Under the pieces are notes generated by a model. That model did no database searches and was not told where the DNA came from. It saw only the letters and a list, made by a program, of their open reading frames with translations. From T3Sed10-241 sp036796255 (GTDB lineage Bacteria > Bacteroidota > Bacteroidia > Flavobacteriales_D > Cryomorphaceae), in contig DAIRDH010000005.1 in assembly GCA_036796255.1 (NCBI GenBank), positions 1 through 64,000 on the forward strand: a DNA stretch of 64,000 nt, given 5' to 3'. A program made the translations under genes and the position numbers. Below are positions 27,142 to 35,093 of this stretch, piece after piece; positions within the stretch are counted from its first letter, which is position 1; the number at the start of each line of letters is the position of its first letter.

Positions 27142-28929
27142 ATGAAAAACATCCGGAACTTTTGTATCATCGCCCACATTGACCATGGAAAGAGCACATT
27201 GGCCGACAGGCTTTTGCATTTCACAGGTACAATTTCGGACAGGGAGCTGCAGGAACAAACGCTCGACGACATGGATCTCGAGCGCGAGAGGGGTATTACC
27301 ATCAAGAGCCACGCCATCCAAATGGATTATGAATTCGAGGGTGAGAAATATGTGCTCAATCTAATTGACACGCCTGGCCATGTCGATTTCTCTTACGAAG
27401 TGTCGCGCTCTATTGCCGCTTGCGAAGGTGCATTGCTGATCGTAGACGCCACCCAGGGCATACAGGCACAGACCATTTCCAACCTTTACCTTGCGCTTGA
27501 GCACGACTTGGAGATTATTCCCATCCTCAACAAGATGGACCTCGACAGCGCCATGCCCGAGGAAGTTACGGACCAGATTGTAGACCTCATTGGCTGCAAT
27601 CCGGAAGATGTGATTCCCGCCAGCGGCAAAACCGGTATGGGCGTTCAGGAAATTCTCAAAGCAGTGATTGACCGCGTTCCCGCCCCTGTTGGCGATCCGG
27701 AAGCACCGCTGCAGGCGATGATTTTTGACTCGGTATTCAACTCATTCAGAGGTATTATTGCATATTTCCGCATCAAGAATGGCACGCTTCGCAAAGGCGA
27801 CAAGGTGAAATTTTTCAATACAGGAAAGCAATACTACGCCGATGAAATCGGAACACTTAAGCTTACGCCGCTCCCAAAGAAAGAACTCGCAGCAGGTGAT
27901 GTGGGCTACATCATTTCGGGCATCAAGGAGGCCAAAGAGGTGAAAGTGGGTGATACCATCACCCTCGTAGACCGTCCCAGCCAGGAGATGATCAAAGGTT
28001 TCGAGGATGTGAAGCCGATGGTATTTGCGGGGATTTATCCTGTAGACACCGATGAATTTGAAGAACTGCGCAGCTCACTGGAAAAATTGCAGCTCAACGA
28101 CGCTTCGCTTGTATACGAGCCTGAATCTTCAGCTGCTTTGGGCTTCGGCTTCAGGTGCGGCTTTCTCGGCATGCTCCATATGGAGATTGTGCAGGAGCGA
28201 TTGGAGCGTGAATTTGACATGACAGTGATCACCACTGTTCCCAACGTGGGTTACCGCGCCACCACCACGAAGGGTGAAGAGCTTGTGATCAACAATCCGA
28301 GCGAACTCCCCGACCCGAGCACCATTGCCAGCGTTGAGGAGCCGTACATCAAGGCGCAGATTATCAGCAAGAGCGAATACGTAGGCCAGATTATGAACCT
28401 TTGCATTGATAAGCGGGGCATCCTTACCAACCAGGTGTACCTCACCGCCGATCGTGTGGAGCTGAGCTTTGAAATTCCCATGGGCGAAATCGTTTTTGAC
28501 TTTTACGATAAGTTAAAAACCATTTCACGTGGCTACGCCTCTTTCGATTACCACCCCATCGGCTACCGCGAAAGCAAGTTGGTGAAGCTCGACATCCTGC
28601 TCAATGGCGATCAGGTTGATGCACTCTCAGCGCTTATACACCGCGACAATGCCTTTGACCTTGGCAAGCGCATCTGTGCAAAATTGCGTGAACTCATTCC
28701 CCGCCAGCAATTCGAAATCGCCATTCAGGCGGCCATTGGCACCAAGGTTATTGCAAGAGAAACGGTGCGTGCCTTGCGCAAAGACGTGACCGCCAAGTGC
28801 TACGGAGGTGACATTTCACGTAAGCGCAAGCTCCTCGAGAAGCAAAAGAAGGGCAAGAAGCGCATGCGCCAGGTGGGTAATGTGGAAGTGCCGCAAACGG
28901 CGTTTTTGGCGGTGTTGCAGTTGGATTGA
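27142..28929 (+). CDS. lepA: Elongation factor 4
   Basis: 595 residues. Translational GTPase that acts on stalled or post-translocation ribosomes. G1 AHIDHGKSTLADRL, G2 region ERGITIKSHA, G3 DTPGHVDFSYE, G4 NKMDLDSA; later the EF-G-like domains III and V and the LepA-specific C-terminal domain rich in Lys/Arg (CYGGDISRKRKLLEKQKKGK). Full length. Confidence 0.98.
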   Translation: MKNIRNFCIIAHIDHGKSTLADRLLHFTGTISDRELQEQTLDDMDLERERGITIKSHAIQMDYEFEGEKYVLNLIDTPGHVDFSYEVSRSIAACEGALLIVDATQGIQAQTISNLYLALEHDLEIIPILNKMDLDSAMPEEVTDQIVDLIGCNPEDVIPASGKTGMGVQEILKAVIDRVPAPVGDPEAPLQAMIFDSVFNSFRGIIAYFRIKNGTLRKGDKVKFFNTGKQYYADEIGTLKLTPLPKKELAAGDVGYIISGIKEAKEVKVGDTITLVDRPSQEMIKGFEDVKPMVFAGIYPVDTDEFEELRSSLEKLQLNDASLVYEPESSAALGFGFRCGFLGMLHMEIVQERLEREFDMTVITTVPNVGYRATTTKGEELVINNPSELPDPSTIASVEEPYIKAQIISKSEYVGQIMNLCIDKRGILTNQVYLTADRVELSFEIPMGEIVFDFYDKLKTISRGYASFDYHPIGYRESKLVKLDILLNGDQVDALSALIHRDNAFDLGKRICAKLRELIPRQQFEIAIQAAIGTKVIARETVRALRKDVTAKCYGGDISRKRKLLEKQKKGKKRMRQVGNVEVPQTAFLAVLQLD

Positions 28930-29040
28930 GGTATCTCTCCCGAAAGGGTTGCCTGGCATTGACATAATCTTCCGGAGCACTTTCATCATCTGTAGGAGCA
29001 GAACGTTTGGCTTATCGCCAAAAAAAACTTTGCTTTACCT

Positions 29041-29067
29041 TGTAACGAATGTGATATACTGTCCGTC
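29041..29067 (+). promoter_or_regulatory. ECF-type promoter of the sigma factor gene
   Basis: TGTAAC (29041-29046), 17 nt, CGTC (29064-29067), in the context CTGTCCGTCACA. The same -35, spacer length and -10 context occur at 30980-31006. Predicts autoregulation by the sigma factor encoded just downstream. Confidence 0.65.
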
Positions 29068-29093
29068 ACACTTCCAAAACCAGGCATGCCCCA

Positions 29094-29579
29094 ATGACCA
29101 TCGACGAGTACAACCGCTGTGTAGACGCCCACGCTGATGGGCTGTACCGCTTTATGCTCAAGCATGTACGCGATGTGGAGCATGCGCGCGACCTGGTGCA
29201 GGAGGCTTTCGCCAAAATGTGGGTGAAGATTGATGATGTGGATGGCGCCAAAGCCAAGAGTTACCTCTTTTCGACGGGTTACAACACCATGATCGATCAC
29301 ATAAGAAGGGCGAAGAAGCAGGGCAATTTTGACGAAGTAGACCAGCGCAGCCTCTCGCACGACAGGCAGTACAGTGACCTGAATGAAATGCTGCACCAGG
29401 CTTTGGAAACACTGCCCGAAGTGCAAAAATCAGTGGTATTGCTCCGCGATTATGAAGGCTATAGCTATGACGAAATCGGCGAAATATGCAAGCTCTCCGA
29501 AGCGCAGGTGAAGGTCTATATTTTCAGGGCGCGAAAAGCATTAAAAGAATACATAGGCAGCATAGAAAACCTTGTGTGA
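29094..29579 (+). CDS. ECF RNA polymerase sigma factor
   Basis: 161 residues. Region 2 (about 1-75): YRFMLKHVRDVEHARDLVQEAFAKMW then the SYLFSTGYNTMIDHIRR DNA-binding part. Region 4 (about 100-155): LPEVQKSVVLLRDYEGYSYDEI and the recognition helix LSEAQVKVYIFRARKAL. No region 3, as expected for ECF. Its stop overlaps the ATG of the next gene (TGATG), so the two are translationally coupled. The regulon probably includes the barrel gene at 31037. Confidence 0.95.
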   Translation: MTIDEYNRCVDAHADGLYRFMLKHVRDVEHARDLVQEAFAKMWVKIDDVDGAKAKSYLFSTGYNTMIDHIRRAKKQGNFDEVDQRSLSHDRQYSDLNEMLHQALETLPEVQKSVVLLRDYEGYSYDEIGEICKLSEAQVKVYIFRARKALKEYIGSIENLV

Positions 29580-30976
29580 TGAATGAAATAAACAAAGAAA
29601 ATTATCAGGCATGGTTCCTCGATTACGTCGAGGGTAGCCTTTCGGCAAATGGGCTGAAATTGCTGGAAGATTTTCTTGCCGTCCATCCCGAGCTGCGCGC
29701 CGAGCTCGAAGAATTCGAAGAGCTGACCTTGCCTCCCGACTTGAAAGAAGGCCTGGATTGGAAAGCACTTAAAAAGCCCGACCTCGCCAAGCTCCACAAT
29801 GACATTCACGCCCGAGAGCAGCTTTATATAGGGGCAATTGAGGATCAACTGAATGCCTCCGATCAAGATTTGCTCACTCAGTTGCTTGCATCAACCGAAT
29901 ATGCGCGGGAATATGCCGATTGGCAAAAAACCAGGTTGCAAGCCTCCAATGAATCCATTTCACATGATGACTTGTACCGATTCGGACTCGACCGGCCGGT
30001 GGATGAGCAGAACTTTGAATACTACCTTATTGCCAGCGCTGAGGGATTGCTCAGTGAAAGGCAAAAATCGTATCTGGCCCGTTTTGCGGAAGCGAATACC
30101 GACAGGCAAGTTGCCTTAAAGCACTCGCAAATGTTGCGGCTGGAAGCCCCCGCAGGCGTATTTTTTCCCGACAAGGAAAAGCTATACCGCAAAGAAGGAA
30201 GCAAAGCCTTGCCGCTGTGGTGGTTCAGGGCCGCTGCTGTGGCGCTTTTGATAGGGTTGGGGTGGGTAATTTGGAATGGCCTGGGCACTGACGACGGTCC
30301 GGATGCCAAGCCTCTTGCTGAGCAAACCGGTAAGGAACCAATCACAACATCAAGCGAGGCTGACACCACATCAGTTCAAAGTGCACCTGCCGAGATTGAT
30401 TCGGAAGACGATAATGAGAAGAAGGCGGACCGCGATGAGACGCCCGCGCTGGAAGACTGGGAAGTGCGCGAACCAGAACCTGTAATGCTTGCCGAAGAAG
30501 AACATACAAAGGCTCCGACCGATCGCTTGGATAAAAGCCCTGCAGCCGAACAGGATCATATATTGGCAAAAGAAAATCCTTTCGGTATAGACAGCCTGGA
30601 GTCGGTGCAGCCATTGTTGCCGGAAGAAGGCCTTGCCGAAGTACCACGGCACGACACTTCAACTCAAGAGCCCCTTATGCCGTTGCCTGCGGAGGGTGTT
30701 GATGTAGCTGAAATCTCAGCGCCAATGGCCCATAATGGAAAGGATGAAGTTTTCAAAACCCTGCCTGAGTTGGCAGTGAAAAAGCTCTCTGAACAGTTTG
30801 ATATTTCAGAAGATGAGCGGGATTTGGTCGCCCTTGCCATTGCCAGGAAGTTGACCGAACAAGCGGGCGAGGCCCTCAACACTGAATTTAAAAAACAGGA
30901 AGATTCTGAAGGAAATTCACTTACTTACACCCTGAGAATAGGAAGCTTAAAGTTGAGCCATAGCCGCTCAAAGTAG
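29579..30976 (+). CDS. Probable anti-sigma factor, single membrane span
   Basis: 465 residues from the ATG overlapping the sigma stop. The cytoplasmic N-terminus has the helical pattern AWFLDYVEGSLSANGLKLLEDFL and HPELRAELEEFEEL seen in Bacteroidota anti-sigma proteins that lack the zinc motif. One transmembrane helix near residue 220 (FRAAAVALLIGLGWVIW) and a long acidic, low-complexity periplasmic part rich in Glu, Asp, Pro and Ala. Identity as the anti-sigma factor rests on position and topology, not on a recognised catalytic motif. Confidence 0.7.
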   Translation: MNEINKENYQAWFLDYVEGSLSANGLKLLEDFLAVHPELRAELEEFEELTLPPDLKEGLDWKALKKPDLAKLHNDIHAREQLYIGAIEDQLNASDQDLLTQLLASTEYAREYADWQKTRLQASNESISHDDLYRFGLDRPVDEQNFEYYLIASAEGLLSERQKSYLARFAEANTDRQVALKHSQMLRLEAPAGVFFPDKEKLYRKEGSKALPLWWFRAAAVALLIGLGWVIWNGLGTDDGPDAKPLAEQTGKEPITTSSEADTTSVQSAPAEIDSEDDNEKKADRDETPALEDWEVREPEPVMLAEEEHTKAPTDRLDKSPAAEQDHILAKENPFGIDSLESVQPLLPEEGLAEVPRHDTSTQEPLMPLPAEGVDVAEISAPMAHNGKDEVFKTLPELAVKKLSEQFDISEDERDLVALAIARKLTEQAGEALNTEFKKQEDSEGNSLTYTLRIGSLKLSHSRSK

Positions 30977-30979
30977 CGC

Positions 30980-31006
30980 TGTAACTTTTGTTAAGTGCTG
31001 TCCGTC
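30980..31006 (+). promoter_or_regulatory. ECF-type promoter of the barrel gene
   Basis: TGTAAC (30980-30985), 17 nt, CGTC (31003-31006), context CTGTCCGTCACA shared with the sigma gene promoter. Begins 4 nt after the anti-sigma stop codon; about 24 nt of leader to the ATG at 31037. Confidence 0.65.
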
Positions 31007-31036
31007 ACAATTACAAACAAGAATAAAACGATTGCC

Positions 31037-32017
31037 ATGAGAAAGATAGCATTGACCTTAGCCGCCTCTTGCATTGGACTGCTTAGCTACAGCCAGGTAG
31101 ACACGCTTAATGTGCCAGAGATTCCAAACCTGGAGTTCGATGTGCCAAATGAAATGATTCCGGAGAATGCGCAGGAAGAGCGTGAAGTGATAGGTACGGC
31201 AAAGTCGAACACTGACCTTAAGAAAGTGAAGATTGAGCGCGACACTGAATTTGAGAGTGGCGGGGCTTATACAGATACCACGCGCATACAATTTGGCAAT
31301 AAAATGATCACTGTGGTGACCAAAGAAGGCAAAGATGATATGAAAGTGACCGTTGACAAGAACAAAGGTCGCCGTGGTGATAAATCATCCCTGAGCTGGT
31401 GGGAAGGCATTGACTTGGGTATAAATACCTTTACTACAGCCGATTTTGATTTCAATATCGATGGAGAGTTTGATTTCCTTAGCCCTCGCCTTATTCAAAG
31501 CCGCTACATAAGTGCAAATTTCCAGATTTGGAAAGGCCGCATCATTGGTGATTATCTGGGCTTTTCAACCGGGGCAACCATCCAGAGTTACAATTGGAAC
31601 TTTGGTGGCTCCAACAGTTTTGTGATGGGCGATAGCATCTTTGCGGAGCCTTCTGGGTCACGGAGTATCACCAAGAATAAATTGCGTGCAGAGTATATCG
31701 GAATTCCGCTCTTGCTCGAAGTGAATACATCGCTCAACCCACGGCGCAGTTTTCATATTACCGCCGGAGTCATTGGAAAGATGCGCATCGGCAATATGTA
31801 CGGTCAGCGATGGAATGAGAATGGTGACTTTAACAAAGCCAAACTGAAAGGTGAGCTTGGCCTTAACCGCTGGGCGGCTGATGCGGTGCTTAGGGTAGGT
31901 TACGGCAACGTTACGCTCTTTGCGCAAGCCGCACTCATGCCTCTTTTTGACAACAATAACACCCAGGACATCCGCACCTTTGCCGCAGGTTTTGCATTTA
32001 CATTCAATGACATGTAA
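31037..32017 (+). CDS. Outer-membrane beta-barrel protein (PorT-like), ECF target
   Basis: 326 residues from the ATG at 31037, which begins a signal peptide (MRKIALTLAASCIGLLSYSQ). Residues 20-130 are charged and probably periplasmic; the rest alternates as an outer-membrane barrel (WEGIDLGINTFTT, LIQSRYISANFQIWKG, AEYIGIPLLLEVNTSLNPR) and ends with an aromatic strand FAAGFAFTFNDM. General resemblance to PorT-like barrels, no specific function. Own promoter matching the sigma gene promoter. Confidence 0.78.
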   Translation: MRKIALTLAASCIGLLSYSQVDTLNVPEIPNLEFDVPNEMIPENAQEEREVIGTAKSNTDLKKVKIERDTEFESGGAYTDTTRIQFGNKMITVVTKEGKDDMKVTVDKNKGRRGDKSSLSWWEGIDLGINTFTTADFDFNIDGEFDFLSPRLIQSRYISANFQIWKGRIIGDYLGFSTGATIQSYNWNFGGSNSFVMGDSIFAEPSGSRSITKNKLRAEYIGIPLLLEVNTSLNPRRSFHITAGVIGKMRIGNMYGQRWNENGDFNKAKLKGELGLNRWAADAVLRVGYGNVTLFAQAALMPLFDNNNTQDIRTFAAGFAFTFNDM

Positions 32018-32055
32018 GAAAACAGGTATTTCAACCTTTAAAAAATCCAGACACC

Positions 32056-32763
32056 ATGAGAACGCTACTCTTCACCGCTTTCGCTTTATGCCTGCTGGCA
32101 TATGTAAGCAGCCATAACGCCATGGCACAAAACGGCCTCGCCAATGAAACAGATCCATTTAATGCCTTGCACGTATCAGCAGGAGCCACAGTAATTGTGA
32201 ATCAAGGCGCCGCAGAGCGCATCCGGGTTACCGGCTCTGATGCAGATGTGGAAGGGCTTGTGATAGAAACGAAAGACAACACACTACATGTGTATTATGA
32301 ATCCAGCGTTTGGAAGCTATTCTCAACCCAACCCCGCAATGCGAAGGTTTACGTTACAGCGGTAGAATTAACATCCATAATCAGCGAAAGTGGAGCCCTT
32401 GTTACTGGAAGTGGCACCATAAAAAGTGATCAATTGAAGATAAGTGTGAGTTCGGGCGCCGGTATTAACCTTGCCGTTGATGCTGGCGGATTGATTCTGG
32501 CGTCGTCCAGTGGGTCTGACCTTAAGGTATCTGGAACGTCAGCGTCAGTAAATGCTTCTTCATCATCTGGAAGCGAAATTATGGCCAAAGACTTGCGGGC
32601 CTCCAAAGCCACATTGTCCGCTTCAAGCGGATCGGATATATACATCACTGTAACAGACGAGCTGAATGCCAATGCCAACAGTGGCGCCGATATCAAAGTA
32701 TATGGCAATCCTGGCAATAAGAATATCAACGAGTCCTCTGGAGGGGATATTTCATTAAAATAG
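32056..32763 (+). CDS. DUF2807 (head GIN domain) exported protein
   Basis: 235 residues with signal peptide (LLFTAFALCLLAYVSSHNAMAQ). The remainder is a right-handed beta-helix-like fold rich in Ser/Gly/Ala with repeating S-S-G-S-D/E turns (ASSSGSDLKVSGTSASVNAS, SSSGSEIMAKDLRAS, SASSGSDIYITV), characteristic of DUF2807. Family function unknown. 38 bp after the barrel gene and probably in the same ECF-controlled transcript. Confidence 0.85.
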   Translation: MRTLLFTAFALCLLAYVSSHNAMAQNGLANETDPFNALHVSAGATVIVNQGAAERIRVTGSDADVEGLVIETKDNTLHVYYESSVWKLFSTQPRNAKVYVTAVELTSIISESGALVTGSGTIKSDQLKISVSSGAGINLAVDAGGLILASSSGSDLKVSGTSASVNASSSSGSEIMAKDLRASKATLSASSGSDIYITVTDELNANANSGADIKVYGNPGNKNINESSGGDISLK

Positions 32764-32810
32764 AAGGAGCAGCGGTTAGCGCTTCCGCAAATGAAGGGGC
32801 AACCTATGCG

Positions 32811-33107
32811 CTAGTCCTTATTTTCTACAACCTTTGGCACCTTGAAATAGAAGGTGTCGTGCTGAGGCGCATTTTTTAGCGCCTCTTTTTGCGTAAGCGC
32901 CTCGCTTACCACATCGGGGCGAAAAACATTGGTTTGGGGATTGACGTGGATCAAAGGTTCAACGCCTTCAGTATTCACCTCGTCGAGCTGCTCCACAAAA
33001 GCAAACATCCTGTCAAGATCATTTTTAATGGCTGATTTTTCTTCAGGATTGAACTCCAGGCGTGCAAGCTTGGCCAGTTTGTCGATGAGTGCTTCGTCTG
33101 CTTTCAT
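32811..33107 (-). CDS. gatC: Asp/Glu-tRNA(Asn/Gln) amidotransferase subunit C
   Basis: 98 residues from the ATG at 33107 (MKADEALIDKLAKLARLEF), the normal GatC length; an upstream ATG at 33155 adds 16 atypical residues. Small helical belt subunit stabilising GatA with GatB. The LARLEFNPEEK start and EGVEPLIHVNPQTNVFRPD segment are diagnostic. gatA and gatB are not in the window. Confidence 0.93.
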   Translation of the reverse strand: MKADEALIDKLAKLARLEFNPEEKSAIKNDLDRMFAFVEQLDEVNTEGVEPLIHVNPQTNVFRPDVVSEALTQKEALKNAPQHDTFYFKVPKVVENKD

Positions 33108-33159
33108 GAAGGCAAAAGTAAACATTCCTCGCCATTTGAAAAGAAGCTGCGCCAAGCGA

Positions 33160-33963
33160 TTATATCTCCCCGAAACCTGCCTTGCCGAAATACCTCAGGT
33201 CGTAAAGCACAGGTCGGCTCGGTGATGCATCGTTCTCAAAAGGAGCTATTTGCAAATGGAGCATGTAATTCCCGTCTTGCACATCGTCAGGCACATAGAT
33301 GAACTCAGTAATGGTGCATTCCTTGTCGCCGTCAAATCCGCTGCGCCAGAAAGCACGGTGGGCGAGAAGGGCGCCGCCATCTTGCTCTCTGTCTACAGAG
33401 GGAAGGTCGGTAAGCAGGTGCTTCACCCCTGCCTTGCGCAGGTAGTGCAGGGCCTCGGCGGTAAAATAAGGCGGGTTGCTATTGCTGTAATCTTTTGAAA
33501 GTTTGTCTTTTCCATTTGGAAGCGTGCGTACAATAACGGCATCAAATCTGAAATGCGGCGGAAATTTTGCCGCGACTACCTCTTTGGAAATTACCAGGTC
33601 ACCCCGCTTCATCTCAGCGCTTTCTTCACCCTGATAGGGCTGTGGTGCGAGTGAAACGAGATTGGCGAAAAACACATATTTCGTCAGGACTTGGTTGATC
33701 GAATTGGCTTCAAGGTCTATATGGCCCGAAGTCTCGGTGTGTGTGCCGTGGCCATGCGGATTGAAGGAAATGTCCCGAAAATTGACAGCACCGCCTTCGG
33801 CTACGCTACCGGTAAATCGCTCAGTGCGCACGGGTGTGATGCGCATAGGCTCCACATACCATGCCCGTGGCCCCTCAGGGCTCAGCGGAATAGAAATGTC
33901 AATAGGTTTTGACAAATCTGTGGAGTAAAGCTGACCGTCAAATTCAATCAATGCCCTGTTCAT
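33160..33963 (-). CDS. Cyclase-family (kynurenine formamidase-like) metal hydrolase
   Basis: 267 residues, cytoplasmic. Carries the cyclase motif PHGHGTHTETSGHID near residue 72, a variant of the HGTHxDxPxH zinc site of bacterial arylformamidases and related enzymes (proline replaced by Gly and Asp by Glu), and a LLTDLPSVDREQDGG segment. Substrate unknown; kynurenine formamidase activity cannot be assumed because no tryptophan-catabolic neighbours are present. Its ATG overlaps the hemW stop by 4 bp. Confidence 0.85.
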   Translation of the reverse strand: MNRALIEFDGQLYSTDLSKPIDISIPLSPEGPRAWYVEPMRITPVRTERFTGSVAEGGAVNFRDISFNPHGHGTHTETSGHIDLEANSINQVLTKYVFFANLVSLAPQPYQGEESAEMKRGDLVISKEVVAAKFPPHFRFDAVIVRTLPNGKDKLSKDYSNSNPPYFTAEALHYLRKAGVKHLLTDLPSVDREQDGGALLAHRAFWRSGFDGDKECTITEFIYVPDDVQDGNYMLHLQIAPFENDASPSRPVLYDLRYFGKAGFGEI

Positions 33964-35093
33964 GGCTCTAAAATAAAAAAATCGGCGGCAATTCCATCCG
34001 CCATAAAAAGCCCTTGAGGCGTAAGCCTGAGTACTTCATTCTCGATGGTAGCCAGTTCGCGTGTGATCAGCTTTTCGAGTTGATCAGCATATAAGGCCTG
34101 AATATCCGCATTGTAGCGCTCCTTGGTCACCCTCAAGTCAATACCCCATTTGGTCCGCAATCCGGTCATGACCCACTCATTAAATCGATCGGCTTTGCTG
34201 AGCTTCTCAGATGTCGAAGGGAGTATTCCTTTTTCGATTTCCTTCATGTACCTGGCATTGTTGGCTACATTCCAGCTGCGGCCGTTGTCCTTAAAGCTAT
34301 GCGCCGAGGGCCCAATGCCAAGGTAGGGAGTACCACGCCAGTAAGCGGTGTTGTGCTTTGAGTACGCTTCATTTTTGGCAAAATTACTCACTTCGTATTG
34401 CTCGTATCCGGCATTGGCCAGCACATCGATCATGATTTCAAACTGCTGGGCAGCGGCTTGATCTTTTACTGGTTTTTCGAGGCCCTTTCGCACGCGGTGG
34501 CCAAGCACTGTTTTCTCCTCGACGGTGAGACAATAAGCTGATATATGCTGCACATCAAGTGATATGGCAGTTTCCAGTGTTTTGATCCACTCATTTTTAT
34601 TCAAGCCCGGCAGGCCGTAAATGAGGTCGATGGAGAGCTTGTCAAAGCCCGCTTCATGCGCGGCTTCAATGCATTTGTGGCTCTCAGCAGCGGTATGGGC
34701 CCGGTTCATCCACTTTAGCATTTCCTCATCAAATGACTGCAATCCAATGCTGAGCCTGTTCACGCCGAGGGTGCGCAATTCTTGGAGTTTCTGTGGTTTT
34801 AGGTCGTCGGGGTTGGCCTCAAGGGTGAATTCTATGTCGGTTTCAAAGGTGTAATGTTCCCTTGCAGCATTGATGATCTGCTCCATCTGCCCAGAGCTGA
34901 GCAGGCTGGGAGTTCCACCCCCGAAGTAAAGCGTGCCGATGCGCTCCCTTTGCATTTCTTCTTTGCGCATTGCGAGCTCCATGCATATGGCATCGGTCAT
35001 GGCACCGGCCATTTTGGTGCTGGTTGAGAAGTGAAAGTCGCAGTAGTGGCAAGCCTTTCGGCAAAAAGGAATATGAATGTAGATTCCGGCCAT
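33960..35093 (-). CDS. hemW: HemW-like radical SAM protein (heme chaperone family)
   Basis: 377 residues. Iron-sulfur cluster motif in IPFCRKACHYCDFHF (CxxxCxxC) near residue 10, GGGTPSLLSS SAM-binding segment, LEANPDDL and VNRLSIGLQSFDEEML. A Phe follows the third Cys-Asp where true HemN has a fourth Cys, which fits HemW, a heme-binding chaperone, rather than coproporphyrinogen dehydrogenase. It overlaps the histidine-kinase stop by 1 nt and the cyclase start by 4 nt. Confidence 0.9.
   Translation of the reverse strand: MAGIYIHIPFCRKACHYCDFHFSTSTKMAGAMTDAICMELAMRKEEMQRERIGTLYFGGGTPSLLSSGQMEQIINAAREHYTFETDIEFTLEANPDDLKPQKLQELRTLGVNRLSIGLQSFDEEMLKWMNRAHTAAESHKCIEAAHEAGFDKLSIDLIYGLPGLNKNEWIKTLETAISLDVQHISAYCLTVEEKTVLGHRVRKGLEKPVKDQAAAQQFEIMIDVLANAGYEQYEVSNFAKNEAYSKHNTAYWRGTPYLGIGPSAHSFKDNGRSWNVANNARYMKEIEKGILPSTSEKLSKADRFNEWVMTGLRTKWGIDLRVTKERYNADIQALYADQLEKLITRELATIENEVLRLTPQGLFMADGIAADFFILEP

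Noticed and set aside
33960..35093. Annotation of the radical SAM gene as oxygen-independent coproporphyrinogen oxidase (HemN)
   Set aside because: The residue after the cluster cysteines is Phe as in HemW rather than the additional Cys of HemN.
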